This document shows, piece by piece, positions 38,501 to 53,500 of a stretch of DNA of 64,000 nucleotides (position 1 is the first letter of the stretch; each line of letters starts with the position of its first letter). The translations under genes were made by a program, and so were the position numbers. Source of the DNA: Astropecten irregularis (Eukaryota > Echinodermata > Asteroidea > Paxillosida > Astropectinidae). The DNA lies in assembly GCA_963971285.1 (NCBI GenBank), contig OZ020258.1, forward strand, positions 12,544,614 to 12,608,613, read 5' to 3'. Under the pieces are notes generated by a model. The model had not been told where the DNA came from. It did no database searches and worked only from the letters and a program-made list of their open reading frames with translations.

Positions 38501-41500
38501 ACTGAAATTTTCACAGATGACTGTTACTGTATCTGTCTTGATATTTTTGCCCATGAATCTGTATTTCTTTGATAAAAACCAAAGTATAATATACTACCTT
38601 TAAAGGTGTAATACATGATTGATAAAGATCACAGAACAGCACTGACACTTTGACTGATCCAGCATGTGTACATGATAAACCTGTGTAAATTTGAGCTCTA
38701 TCGGCCATCTGAGTCTCAAGAAAATAGCGAAAAACCCGACTCAATTTTTCTTATAAAATATGAAGAATGGTTTTGATCTTGCCCCAATATAAAAAATGTT
38801 TTCGGTCTTTAGTTTTACTAATTTTTGGACAAATACCCCATTTCAAGTGGACGTATTTTAACAGTATGTTTCTACCAGCACCATCTTCATATGCTGAAAG
38901 TTATATGTAAATCTTTGGGTATGTTACCAATCCTGTACTGTACCTTCAAATAAAATCAAATAATATCTGTATTTATGTCGAGCAATTTCAAGCCAATGAC
39001 CATTACACTTAATGACTTCAAGTAATAAACTGCAGCAAACTGCTCATCAACCAAACTAATGACCTGAAATATATCAAATGCAAGTGCTAATAGGAGGGCC
39101 TGACATTTCGATCCTAACAGGATCTTTCTAAAAGTTTTATTTTAACCTTTGAGAAAGACTCTGCAAGAAATATTTTGTCAAATGCTTGGGAGCTAGGAGG
39201 GCCTGATTTTTCAAAGCCCTTACAAAGATAATTAGGGACACCACCAACATAAGGCTGGAAGCTCAGTTGGTAAGAGCACTGGCATGGTATTCAGGAAGTC
39301 GCTGGTTTGAATCCCGCTTCAGTCATTTTTTTGAAAAGTGAACAAAGAAAAATTGACTGGAGCGGGAATCGAACCGGCGACCTCCCGAATACCGTACAGG
39401 CACTCTACCAACTGAGCCATCCAGCCTTACGTTGGTGGTGACCCCAATAGTCGATTATCTTTGATCATTTGGCAGTCAGAAACCATGAACCACACACACA
39501 CCACCATACCCCAAGGATTATTTCATCAATACAAGCAGCAATGCTGCAACCTGAGAACGGTACATGGGGGATCAATCAAAGAGGATACGGCTTTTCAATT
39601 AATATAATCATCAAATAACCACAAGGGAAACTGACTAAATTTTAAAGTCATCAAAAAGTGAACAAAGAAAAATTGACTGGAGAAGGATTCGAACCGGCGA
39701 CCTCCTGAATACCGTACAGGCACTCTACCAACTGAGCCATCAAGCCGTACATTGGTGGTGACCCCAATAGTCAATTATCTTTGTTCGTTTGGCAGTCAGA
39801 AGCCATGAAACCACATACACACCGCCATACCCCAAGGATTATTTCATCAATACAAGCAGCAATCCTGCAACCTGAGAACGGTACATGGGGGATCAATCAA
39901 AGAGGATACGGCTTTTCAATTAATATAATCATCAAATAATCACAAGGGAAACTGACTAAATTTTAAAGTCATCAAAAAGTGAACAAAGAAAAATTGACTG
40001 GAGAAGGATTCGAACCGGAGACCTCCTGAATACCTTTCAGGCGCTCTACCAAATGAGCCATGCATCCAGCCCTACGTTGGTGGTGTCCCCAATAGTCAAT
40101 TATCTTTGTTTGTTTGGCAGTCAATTTTTCTTTGTGCACTTTACACTAACTTGTTTTCATGACAAACATTTGCAAAACGCTCACATACCAATGACAAGGC
40201 GTCGATGGTGGCATTGTGCGTGCCGACAAGCAGTTTGACCAGCTCGTTGTGGCCGTTCTGGGCGCCGAGGTGAAGTGGGGTGATGCCAAGCTTGGACTTG
40301 GCGTTGACGAAGGCCTTGTGCCACAGCAGGATGTCCGAAACGTTCTTGTGTCCATTCTCCGAGGCAAGATGGAGGGCCGCTTTGCCATGCTAGGGGGAAC
40401 AATTGGATGAAAGATGGTTAATATGAAACTGCATCTCAAATTGGTATATATTTCGTCGATGTTTTCGTCGAATTTGGCAAAAATCAAGATTTTTTCGAAA
40501 TTCTTTTTTTTGGCCAAAATCGATTAGGGGTATTGAAACGGACAAATTATTTTGGCCAAATCAAATTATAAAATCAATTAGATCATGAAAATCAATATAG
40601 GGCAAATTTCACCAAAGTGCCGTTTTACATTTTCACAAAGGGGTGAATTATCCAAAATGCACGTTGTTCTATGGGGGCACTTTCAGCGAAAACGCGAATT
40701 TACGTTTTCACCAAAGGGCAAATTCCAGCGCGCGCATGCGCGCGTGCGAGCGTACTATTTTTAGCTTTTGAATTTGTGCATGTTTGTATGGGTAGAGTTT
40801 TGGATCACCTTCAATTTGTCCGGAAAAAAGTTTTCACGAAGGGGCAAATTTCTTTGAACGTTAATTACTCCGCAATCAAAAGCTCTATCAACTCTTAATT
40901 AGTACGTCGTGTAAGGGAAAGTCTTCAGCTTGAAACCGGTTCGAAAAATTAATTAACATGTCCTCTAAAAATAGGCGAAATATTCAATTTAAAAAGGAAG
41001 AAACTTCAAAGCCGATTTTCTCAAAACTATGTTTCAACGCCCGGGTGGGCAATTCGCCCCTTCGTGAAAACGTCAACGATTTGTACTACAATAATAATAA
41101 CTGCTTGATGTCTCTATTTGCAAATTACTATTATCCCTGGTCATTGTGCTACATTAATACATCCCTGAAACAATCCACAGAGGTTATTCACCAAAGTCTT
41201 AAAATCAAGTGATTGGCTGTCAAGCTTTTCTATGTTGTCCATGGTTATGCGTACCACACTGTACGTTGCGTGTGCACTGAAGCGGATGTGTAATCATTGT
41301 GCTTGACGGCCAATGACATCATGTGAATAACCTCTATACTCCCTGGGGAGTACACAGCCCCCTGACTGCTGTTAAGCTAACAAAGGCTAATCAGGTACAA
41401 ATCCATCTCTACCCTCGCAGGTACCCATTTACTCCTGGGTAAAGAGAAGCAATGTAGTGTGACAAAGCGTCTTGCCCAAGGACTCAAGCACCACTAACCC

Positions 41501-44500
41501 ATGTTTGGATTTGAACCCACAATCTGTAGATTCAAACTACACTAGAAAAACTCCTTTAGGGCAATAGCGCTCCGCACTTGCGCTAAAAATAGCACCAGAT
41601 CTCAGACAAACATTGCAACCATGCAAACGGGTGTGTGTGCGCGTTCATATACACTACGTGTGTGAGACAATGTTTGTCTGACATCCGGGGATTTTGTGAC
41701 GTCATTAGTGCGGAGCGCTATTCCACAGTAACGTAAGCTACATGTTAAGTGACTTTTAAAATGTGCTATTGGAATCAGCAAGTATACCACTTATGGTTCC
41801 TCAGAAATACATGCAAATATGCAAAGAATTGGTAACTTACGTTACAAAATGTCCCCAAACCATGGAAATACCCCTTAAACAAATGAAATAGTCAAAATTA
41901 CACTTGATTTACCATTAATATACAAATTGACAAAACAATTATGATACAAACCTCATCAAATACGTCCACTCTAGCGTTGTTCTGTAGTAACAGAGTGACA
42001 ATGTCAACGTGGCCTTCTTCACTGGCGACCAAGAGTGGGGACCAGCCATTCTAAAAGGGGAATCATCAGATTAGAAATACTCCTCAATAACAATCAGATT
42101 GTCTAATATCCAAACTCGGACTGTGGTCTCAGGCAGCTTGGTCCAAAACCTTCAAGTCTCAATCTTGGAACTTCAGGTCTTGGTTCAGGACCCTATAAGG
42201 TCTCCATCTCAGACCATCAGTTCTTTGAACTAGAGTCTTATTAGGTCTTGGAATCCGACCCTGAAGTCTTGGTCTTGGTCCCCTAAGTTTAAGTCTTGGA
42301 AACTGGAGTCTTGGTATTGAACCCCCCATGGTCTTGGTCTTGAATCCTGATATTTGGAACTTGGTCTGAAGTCTGGGTCTTGAAACCTGAAGTTCCTGGT
42401 CATGGAACCTAAGGTCTTAGTAATGAACCCCCAAGGTCTTGGTGTTGAACCCTAATGTCTTGGGCTTGGTCTGATGTATGGGTCATGGAACCTGAATTAT
42501 TGGTATTGATCCCCCTTTGTCTAGGACAGTGATGTCTTGGACTTGAAACACTAGGACTTGGTCTTTTGGATTCCCAGGTCTTGGTCTTGGACCCAAGGTC
42601 TTGGTCCAGGATCAGGAGACCTTAGTCATAGTCTTGCTCCCAAGATCTTAGATCCTGAGGTCATAGGTCTGGACCCTTGATCTTGGACCCTGAAGGCATG
42701 GTCCTGGATCATCAGGTCTTTGACCTGAACCCTGAAGTCATAGGTCTGGAGTCATAGGTCTGGACCCCGGGTCTTGGTCTTGGACCATGAACTCTTGTTC
42801 TCAGACCCTGAAGTCTTGGTCTTGGACCCTGAAGTCTGGGTCTTGAAACCTGAATTCTTGGTATTGATCCCCTGGGTCTTTGTTTTAGGCTCTGAAGTAC
42901 TGGTCTTGAACCCCTAGCTCTTGGTCTTGAATCCTGAGGTTGTGGCCTTGAATCCTGAGGTCTTGGTCTTGGACCCAAGGTCTTGGTCTTGGATCCCGAG
43001 GTCATAGGCCTGAACCCTTGACCTTGGACTCTGAATGTATGGTCCTGAATCATCGGGTCTGGGTCTTGAATCCTGAGTTCCTTATCCTGGACTATTGGGA
43101 CTTGGTCTTGCACCCTGAAGTCTGTGTCTTGGACCCTAATGTCTTGATCTTGGACTTTGAGGTGTTTGGACCCTGAAGTCATGGTCCTGGATACTCAGGT
43201 CTTTGACTTGAACCCTTAAGTCCTCATCCTGGACCCTCGGGTCATGGTCTTGGCACCTGAGGCCTTGGTCTTGGACCATGATTCCTTGGTCTCGGACCCT
43301 ATGGTGTTGGAGTCTGACTCTGAGGTGGTTGGATCATGATGTCCTAGTCTTGGATCATGAGGTTTTTGTCCTAAATTGAACCAGTGCAAAACTGATAACA
43401 TTTCAGATTACTTACCTTGCTCTGTCTGTTCACAGCCAGCTGTGTTCTGTTTGGCCCGAGATGGGTGACCATTTTCTTCATGATGTCGATGTTACCTGCC
43501 CTGGCACAGTAGTGGAGTGTGGATTCTTGAGTCTGATGGTAAAAAATCAAAATCAATCATATCTCATTATTAAACTAATCACGAACAGCACGGAGAGTCT
43601 CAAGTCGAGAGTGAATTGAGGAAAGGCATATAATTTTACAACTGATAATCAAAAATTCATCAACAGGGGCGTTCAGACACACTTACTAAAGTGGTCTATC
43701 TTCGGTTTAAACTGAAAAGAATCTAGCTACTTGTGTCTGAACAGTCTACGATAGACTCTTTTTGGTGCTAAAAACGGTCTAAAAATTAAGATCGTCTAAA
43801 ATCGGGACGGTCTAGACTACGAAGACAGGTCTACAAATGTGCCTTAAGACATCTGAACGGTCTATCTCAACCACATCTGGTTTAGAGTGACCTTGAGCGG
43901 GTGCATAACTAACTGGTGATTAAATACCACATCTAAACACCAGAGATAAACTGTTTTCAGTTTTAATAACTCTGGTACTGTGTAGTATGGAAACACAAGG
44001 AGTTTGGCCCCTGGAGTTGATTTCACATAGCCCTACGATCGATTGTAACTCAAGTTACGAAGGATAACCCATTATATCATACGTAGGACTGCAATGCATC
44101 ATATGGGTCCCTATGATTGATAGTAAGTTATTAAAGATGAGTTTGGTGAAATTGACCCCAGATCTGACTTGAAAGCCTTAAGGCCTTTTCAAACTATCTC
44201 CTTTTAGATCTGTGTTGAAACTAACCCGGTTCAGCCCGGCAGGTTTTTGAACCGGATCAAAGAGATGCAACCTCCACACTACGTATATGGTGAACCGGCT
44301 CATACAACACACGGCCCAAAATGCAGTTGGAACCTGGTTGAGATTTTCAATCATGCTCCCTACCAGGCTTGATTTTTATCCACCTAGGCCATCCCACCCG
44401 GGTTGGCTCGGGGTTGAATATGTTCAAGTGTGAAAAGGGTTGACAAAAATCTCGGGGTTCGATCCGGTTCCAACCCGGAGATTTTGGATAGTGTGAAAAG

Positions 44501-47500
44501 CCCTTTAGGCTACGGCTCGCTGACTGACTCATAACTAACATGACTCATACTCTATCAAATACACGCAAGCAGCCCTAGCCCCTCGAGTCAGATTCTGCCT
44601 GGTCCTGAACTTTACCAGCTTGGTGACGAGGTTGATATCGGCATCGTACTGCAGTAGTAACTCCATGATGTCTGTGTCCTCCCCAGGGTAATGAATCATC
44701 TCCTTGGTGATTTCAGCTGCATAGTGAAGGGGTGTCTCACCCTCCTAAGAAGAACAACGAAAAGGGTTCATTGTGAGACCATGTGACCAAGTTCATGACA
44801 CCAAAAATTTATCCGAAATAGGAGATGAGGATGAGGAGTTTACAGATGAGGCCATCAAACAGATAGTTAACAGTTGCATTTACTCTTACTTAATCTGAGT
44901 ATCACCCATTCTATTCCGTGTAGTCTGATTATCACCCATTCTACTCCGTGTTACTACGTACGAACGTCTGATACATGCATGCATGCAAATTTTATGCAAC
45001 GCAGCACATCAGCCAATCAGATCTGTTTTGAGAACATTTCTTTCAGGATTGTGACGGAGGATGATGATTGGAGGATGACAATTTCGCGCGTCCGCGCGGC
45101 AGCAGCTATCTACGTGATAGACGCGCTCGCCAAATGGTGCGATAGTAGATGCCCCCCGATTGGTCAAAACTTAGAGCGGTCAGTGCTGAGTTGGCTTACA
45201 TAATTAATCAGGAAATCTAAACGCATGTGATAGATGCTTGCTCCCTATACGCTGAGTGCGTCTATCACATAGACTAACTTTTACTATGCAAATACTGCAC
45301 AAATATGTCTTTTATTCATCTGAGCTGCACAAGAAATGTGCAAATCAGGGGCCTTTCTCAAAGCTCGGTTCCGGCTCAGGCTCAGGCTCCATTTCGTGAA
45401 TCCATTTTAAAATAAAGGGTATCAAAATAGAAACTTTTGGCTGCGGTTCGGAAGTAGATTCTCTGGTTCGAAAAGGAAAACAGAGCTTCAGCTTCAATGA
45501 AAAACCACAACCTATATTGTTCATTTTCCTTTTACTAAACATTTCAACAGAGGGCGCTCTTTAATTTGTATGGCCACATGATTTGGGCACGTGTAATAAT
45601 TTGTGAGTAGTTAGGGACCCTAAGCAAAACAAGCCTGTAAAATTGGTGCGTTTGGCTTGCCCATGCTTCGATCGGTTGTTTACTCTTTCCCGTTATTCAG
45701 TTTGATTAACGCCTGCGGATAAATTATTCAGCCGATCAATACTCACCATGCTTTGTTCATTGACGGCCATGACGGCATCCAAACGGGACATTTCATTATG
45801 CAGGAAATGTATAATCTCCTTGACGATGGGAAAGTGTGATCGCCGGACGGCAATGTGCAACGGGTTCTCTCCAGACTGGAATGAGCAAAATCAAAAACTA
45901 TAATAATTAGTGATATCAAACATTATTCTGATAAGGAACTTTAAAGTATAACCAAGGTGAAATTCAACAGCTACAGAATTTCAATGCCAAAAAAGGCTTA
46001 ATCGAACGGCAACACAATAATTAACACACGTAGCAGGATTTTTTTCACTTATTTGTATTCATACACGTGGGTCACACACGTAGTGTTTTTCACCAACTTA
46101 TTACACTCCCCCAACATTTCTTTTTGAAAATTGAAGAAGTGTAATGCAATGCTTCATGTACATGCAACATCACTGAATAAACAGCGAGATTAGCCCTGTA
46201 GCCTTGCAAGTACGCCTCACTCTGTTGTAATTATAATAAGAAGAATGTCTTGTAATGTGCACATATAATTATTAAGCCTGCTCTGGGTGTTCAAGGTGCA
46301 GTATTAAAATTGAAGACAAGAAGTATGGAAGTAATACAGACGAACAAATAAGTCATTGAAAATGTATGTCTTTGATTTCGATCCTGCTAGGATGATAACG
46401 TGTCAGGCCCTACTAACTCCAAGCATTTTACACATTTTTAGGTCATTATTTTGGCTGAAGAGCAGTTTGCATTTCTAAGTATATTTAATACTTGTATTGA
46501 AAACTTCATTACAAACACATGAGTCGCATCTTCCATAGACAGCGCGTACACCGTTTAGTACACACAAACCACGTTCAAAAACTTCCCCATAGTGATTTCA
46601 CACACCCCAAAATTACTACGGCCTTGTGACGGTTTTGAGGAACTTTAAACATAATGCACATCCAATTTCTAGAGGAAGATAGAACAATTTAATGATATAT
46701 CGGGTGATTTTTGCTAAATGAGCTACTAATAACCCGTACCTCGTACCATAAAGCAAGAGGTAGGAGGTAGACATCAGCCTTTGTCTCCCGGGAATACTGC
46801 GTATTTTCGTATTCGTTTGGCAACGCGTGTCTGATGTTGATCGCCATTGTGTTGTGTAATATACATGAAGGCTTTTGGCACACATCCCATTGCCTAGCGT
46901 AAAATGCTCATCAACCATGATATGCAGTATTTCATAAGCTTAATTTTGATTGGTCATTTAAAAGTATTGAAGAAACTAAACCCCCGTACCCTAGACCAAA
47001 CAAATTCCTCCTTTCATTAATCTTTTTGCCGGGATCCGCTGGACATGCTGAGCGCTGTTGGACTATACCATTCACGAAGAAGGGATGTCTATCAGGGTCG
47101 TGTGTTATTACACGATGAATTAGTTAGTATTTACCATGAAGTATCCATGGACAACTTTGCCAGCAATTTGTCTGTCTGTTGGTAGTGAGATATCATTTTA
47201 TTTGGCATAAAAGCCGCTTGGTTTGACGGCATTAGATCTTCCTGGCCGTGAATACGAACCCCTAGCTAGCTTTGGTCGTGCCACCGTGTGTGGCTAGAAG
47301 ACACAGACATGTTAATACGCGCACAGTATATTATGTGCACAATACAGTATACGAATACAGCAACAACAGGGCGCGCGTGGCGAAGAAGTTTTATCACGCG
47401 CGCGTTGTTGCCCTTGGTGATGTCCCTGATTGGTCAACTCCTGTATATATTGTACGATGCGACTTTCGCAGTAGAAACTGTTTGTAATGTATAGCATTAA

Positions 47501-50500
47501 ATAGGTTTTGAGTAGTGATTTCAATTTTGTAGCGCAAGAATAAGATCTTAGGTGGAAAGGTAGTGAACCAAGCCAAGGCAAGAGGTATTTGTGCTTCGTA
47601 AAATCAACCCAGGCACTGATGAATTAAAACTAACCTGGTGATATTCTCTGAATGAGGTTATGCTTGGCTGAATGGGACTAATAATACGGGACATTGTCTG
47701 CCCCTGTGAATAATACATATTCAATAATACATAATCCCGCTCCAGTCAATTTTTCTTTGTTCACTTTTCGACGAATAATACTAGCGCCACTGACACAAAG
47801 GAGTGCTCTCACAATTGGTTCGCCATCTATTATGTCTATTTGTTTATTCTGCAGTTTCCATGGCAACTGCAAACCATAGTGATGAATGTTTTCAATTAAT
47901 ATTTTCAGGAAGCAGCAGTTTGGAGAAAAAAATTAAAAAAAAGAAATAGGTTTTAAACAGCGTTTAAAAAGAGTTTAATACCGGGGGCCAATTTCACTAA
48001 CGACTTGCGATCATCGCCAAAGCCCAAATCAATCGCTAAACGGAAAATTGCTATGCAAAGTAGCAATCAATTTCCCGTTTAGTGATGGATTTGGGCTTTA
48101 GCAATGATCGCAAGTCATTAGTGAAATCGGCCCCTGGACTGTGTTCCTGTGGAATGTTAGTCTGTATGTTGCAGTGTTTGTTAATATGCTTGTGTATCAG
48201 GCATGCAACTCAGAGGCAACAAAAAACGAGGAAATTCCAATCTTTACAAGATTTTGTGCAGTGTTTTTCTATTTTCAATGGCACAAAATTGAAGTGGAAA
48301 AAGAGGAAATCAGCTGATCTGAGGAAAAGTTGCATGCCTGTTTAATACAGGTATGTCTATTCAGGGAGGAGTTTTACATTCAACACATGGAGTGTGGCCA
48401 TCAACTTGGTTGGTTGATAAAGGGATAACCTCATTGTTTATCAACTCTTTGGCAGATTCAGTTGCATATCTAGGGGGTATGAGCCCCGGGAGCCACTTTG
48501 GCAGAATCAGTTGGGTATCAAGGGGACAAGGGGGGCATGAGCCCTGGGCGCCACTTTTCAGGGCGCGCACAAAATGCAAAGGAAAAAAAAAAGTAGATGT
48601 ATTGTTGAAGATGTTGGAAATCTAATCCAATGAACAAACAAAGAAAGATTCCAATTTCAAATTGTCTGATTTCTTTTTCAATGGCATCAGAAGTTGGAAT
48701 TAAGGTTGCAATTTTAGCGCTTGCCCCAGGTGCCGTTTTCCCTAGATACGACGCAGAGCAGGGGCTAATTTCATAAAACTGTTAAGCACACAAATTTGCT
48801 AAGCATGACATTTCAGTCTTAATTAAAACAGGGTTAACAACCAAATTTTCACGTGTTGTGTATCACTTGTGATTGTTTGTTGGCTGTTGTTCACTGACCA
48901 TGAATATCAAATGGAATTTCCAATGGTGGTTTGTTTTATTGGGCAAGACATTTTTGTGCTAAGCAAATTTGTTGTGCTTAACAGTTTTATGAAATTGGCC
49001 CCTGGATAGAGTTTTGACCAATGGGATTCTCAAATTAGCACATGAATATGCATGAGATGCAGTGCTTACCTTTGATTGGCACACAGGATCCCCTCCATCT
49101 TCCAATAATGCTTGTACCATGAGGAGATGTCCATGCCTGGCCGCTGTATGCATGGCTGTCTCTCCATTCTGTAGAAAGGAAGAGAAAGACATTTTCACAC
49201 AAACGAAGAAATAGTAATACGACAAGATTTGTAGAAAAAAATTGTTTCAAATTGGAAGAATTATTGAAAGCATACCAAATTTATCATTTTGTATGCAGAA
49301 AAAAAGAAAAATCAACACACAAATCAAAGGTTTACTGTAATCAAATTCGTGAAAGGGGTAAAAGTGCTTTAAAATTATTGCTTTATAATACATAATTAAT
49401 GACTATTTCAATTTATGCATTCATGTGAGTGCTTAACTGTGACCAAAAAGATATAAAATCAGTACATGTATGCCCCGCACCCCAAAAAGTCCCCCTTGAA
49501 ACCAATCCACGCAACAATAGCGTGTGACATCACATACAGCACACTGCGTAGCATTCTGCATGTGACGTAAGCACATGCAAAATGCAAGTCACGAAAAGTG
49601 TGTCGCTAAATTATGGGTCTCAAATGCCTCCTTTTTCTATATATAAAATATGTTTTAGCACAAACAATGATAGACAGGTTGAGTTTTATAACAATACAGA
49701 TGTATTTAACTTCATATGTGTTTGGATTACAGTAAACCTTAAGAAATGGTACCAGTATAAGCTTTATAGAAAAATTGTATGGCGTAAAACTAAAGGGACA
49801 TCAGGGTCCAGGATTGAAAAAAGGGTCAGCGATTGGAAAGCATGTATAAAACCAATGGAGCTGCTGCCAAAAAGTTGAAGTCCCAACAAAAGAGGAACAA
49901 AAGGGGGTAATTTGCAGGCGTTCACACACATGGCTGGGTGGTAGGCTGGAAGGGGGGTGTGTTCAGGATCCTCCACCTTGCATTTCAAAGGACGGTAATT
50001 TCTAGTTTGTCTTCTTTATTCCCCAAGCTTCAGATTCACATAGAACAGGGGTCAATTTCACCAAACTCATCAAATACATGTTGCTACCAGAAACACGACA
50101 TCACGTGACGTTGATCACTTTTTTTCCTCATCTGTATCCACCACGATGAATAATCCTTTCCTTTCTATTGAGTTATCATAACTTACTATCAACTTATGAT
50201 ACATTGCAACCCTACAAAGGAAAGGTTCCATACCATGGGTTATCCTTTGTAACTCGAGTTATGATCAATTGTAGGGCTTCATGAAATCGACATCTGAATT
50301 GATAATAATAATAATAATGGGCACTAATAATGCGGCGGTATCCGCCAAGCATGATGCTCATGGCGCAAATCAATTATCATCCCTGGTCATCGGGCCATAA
50401 TTTACATTCCTGAAACCATCTCAACTCCCTGGGGAGTATACAGCCCTGGCTACCGTATTAAGTGCACAGAGGCTTATCAAACCACAAAGCCATCTCTACC

Positions 50501-53500
50501 CTCACAGGTACCCATTTTACACCTGGGTGAAGAGGGGCAATATGTGACAAAGCGTCTTGCCCAAGGATGCAAGCACCACTAACCTATGGCTGGATTCCAA
50601 CCCACAATCTGTAGATTGACCACAAGACTTTGAGTTCAACACACCAGACCCACCGGCGCACCCAGGATTTTGTCTTGGGGGGCTCAAAGAAATTTTTTCT
50701 CCCGCAAAACATTTTGTGACTCCCTCCCTCCCCCCTTCCTCCTCTACCTTTCCCTCCCCCCCTTTTTTTTCGTTTGTTCCCTTTTTTTTTTCTTTTTTTT
50801 TTCCAGGGACCCTCTTGGCCCTGGGTGCGCCACTGACCAGACCACTAGGCCACAGCAGCCTACTTAGGATAAGGGAATAAGGGATAAGGATAAGGGTAGT
50901 CTGTGTACTTACAGCCATGGTGGCGTTGACCTCAGCACCACTCTTCAGTAACATCTCTGCAACCTTCTCTCCTTCCTTGATCCTTGCCGCTATGTGAAGA
51001 GGAGTCTCTTGGGTCTAAACGTCCAACAAACAAATGTAATCAAACAGTAATTGCACACATTTTTGAGTGGCGCCCTCTTTTGATTAAAACAAGAAACTGC
51101 GGTGGTGTCAATATATTATTTTGTACACTGCCAATAATCTTTTATCCAAATCTGGGAAGCCGGAAAGCTAATCATGAGCAAAAGGCTTGTGGGGAAATCC
51201 GGAACATGTTGCCCATGTCGAATATTCTTCTAACACTGTGTTCCTTTCAGGAATAAAATGTGCGCTACGTACCCAACAGGAGTTGTAGTGCATTTAGATC
51301 GATAAACACCAATGCAGTTTTTTGTTTTAATCAAAAGAGGGCGCTACTCAAAAACCTTGGATGACTGTATAGTAGTACCCAGTGCTGACTGCATGACTAA
51401 ATCAAGACATACAAAGGGATAATGGGATGAAGTCCTGTGCCCACTAAAGGTTTTCCCTGGGAAGCTGATTAACTGTGGTGCAAAAACGGTTTTTCTCATG
51501 GATGCTTTTGTACATTGGAATGAATTGTAAGCAACTTTGGGATATTGGAGGATGCTCAGACAAAGTATGCTCAAGCTGACAGTAACAAGGGCCCCATAGT
51601 GGGGCTGAATAGCTCAGGTGATAGAGTTCTGGTGCCGATTTCACTAACGCTTTGCGATCATCGCTAAAGAATAAACTTTTCGGGATTGTGAATTTCTAAA
51701 TGCTTGAGATGAGAGGCCTACCTTTCCTCCTTGGAGTTGGACCTGGGCTCCATGACCAAGAAGCGTTTGCACAACCAATGGTTTACAATGCTGAACTGCT
51801 ATGTGCAATGCTGTATAGCTATCCTGATACAAAAAGAACCATCAACATATATTTGAGGGTGTAGAACCACAACACAAATGCAGTTAGATTTAAAGGTAAT
51901 ATCATACTTCGGTTTTTGTCAAAGAAATGTAGATTCATGGGCAACAATATCAAGAAAGATACAGTCATCTGTGAAAATTCCAGTCCCATACGCTGCCAAA
52001 TGTTTGAGAAAACAGTGAAAAACGGCCACAGTATTTGAAAATCTGTTCACAGGAGTTTTGATTTACTTCAGACCAAAACTGCTTTTTGGTCTTTGGTTTT
52101 ACCGGTACTCTTTTGTGGATAAAATATAGCATTTCAGGCAGAAAAATGTTAAAAGTACATGTATGTTTCTACCATCGCCATCTTTAAACCCCTCAAATTA
52201 TACGTAAATATGTAAAAAAAAAAAATCCTGTTTTGGTATGCTTCCAAATTATGATAGTGCCTTTAAAGGTATAATACATAATTGGTAAAGGTCACTGAAC
52301 AGCACTCACAATTTCTCTGATCAAACATGTACATGAACATTTGAGTCAGGAGATAATAGTGAAAACCCGACTCAATTTTTCTCATAAAAAATAAAGAATG
52401 ATTTTGATCTTCCCAGAGATCAAAACTGTTTTCGGACTATGTTTTACCAATTTCTGGATAAATACACCATTTCTTTACTTTAATGGTATGTTTCTACCAC
52501 CACCATCTTCATACCCTGAAAGTTATATGTAAATCTGTGATCATTTCTGTTTTGGTGTTTACCAATCCTGTACTTTCCCTGTAAAGCTATGCATGGCAGA
52601 AGTACATGTACCGGTAATAGGTTTTGCGGTAAACGCCATGGGACATATTATACTTTTTATGAGTTTGGGTGGCTCTGAAAAGAGCCAGTTAATTTTTGAT
52701 GTTCCGGCCAATAATGCTCTGACCGTCTTCAGGAAAAACTCAATTGTTTACTGCTATTAGCTTGCTATGGATATTAAAAGACCCCTTCCAGTCCTTTTGT
52801 ACTGTGAATGGCAGACCATCAGTCTTGTTTCAATGTCGGTGACAGGTTTCCCCATACGATATTTAATATAATGCACTAATTACGCTGCCCTGCTTTTGAG
52901 CAAAGCACCCATTAGTAGCCCCCTTTGTACTGTAAAACCACCATCAATCTTGTAACAATGCAAGGGATCATCTCTACCTAATTTCCCCTGCATTACAACG
53001 TACAATGGAACCCACCTCATTGTGGCCATATCATTTCGACACAGGCTGGAAACTTTCCATTAAAAAAATTGAATAATTAATATTCAAAGTTGCATGTCAC
53101 ATAAAACCTCAATAAAAAATTTAATACCGTTCCTAAATTAACCACAATCCTCTCACACAAGACAAGAGCTGCTTACAACACAATAACCACAGTCTCCACA
53201 GAGGGACTGGATATTAATATCCAGTCCTCATTTGGAGACTGGTAATGTGTGGTAAGCAGCTCTTGTCTTGTGTGGTAGATGTAGAGGGTTAGGGTTAATA
53301 TCAAGTCCCCCTGTGGAGACTGGTAATGTGTGGTAAGCAGCTCTTGTCTTGTGTGGTAGATGTAGAGGGTTAGGGTTAATATCCAGTCCCCCTGTGGAGA
53401 CTGGTAATGTGTGGTAAGCAGCTCTTGTCTTGTGTGGTAGATGTAGAGGGTTAGGGTTAATATCCAGTCCCCCTGTGGAGACTGGTAATGTGTGGTAAGT

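Noticed and set aside
39354-40069. A cluster of minus-strand tRNA genes
   Set aside because: The three heads lie in identical 320-bp repeat units with mutated anticodon stems.
42712-43182. A 156-codon open reading frame
   Set aside because: It lies fully in the GGTCTTGGACC minisatellite; its peptide is just the translated repeat.
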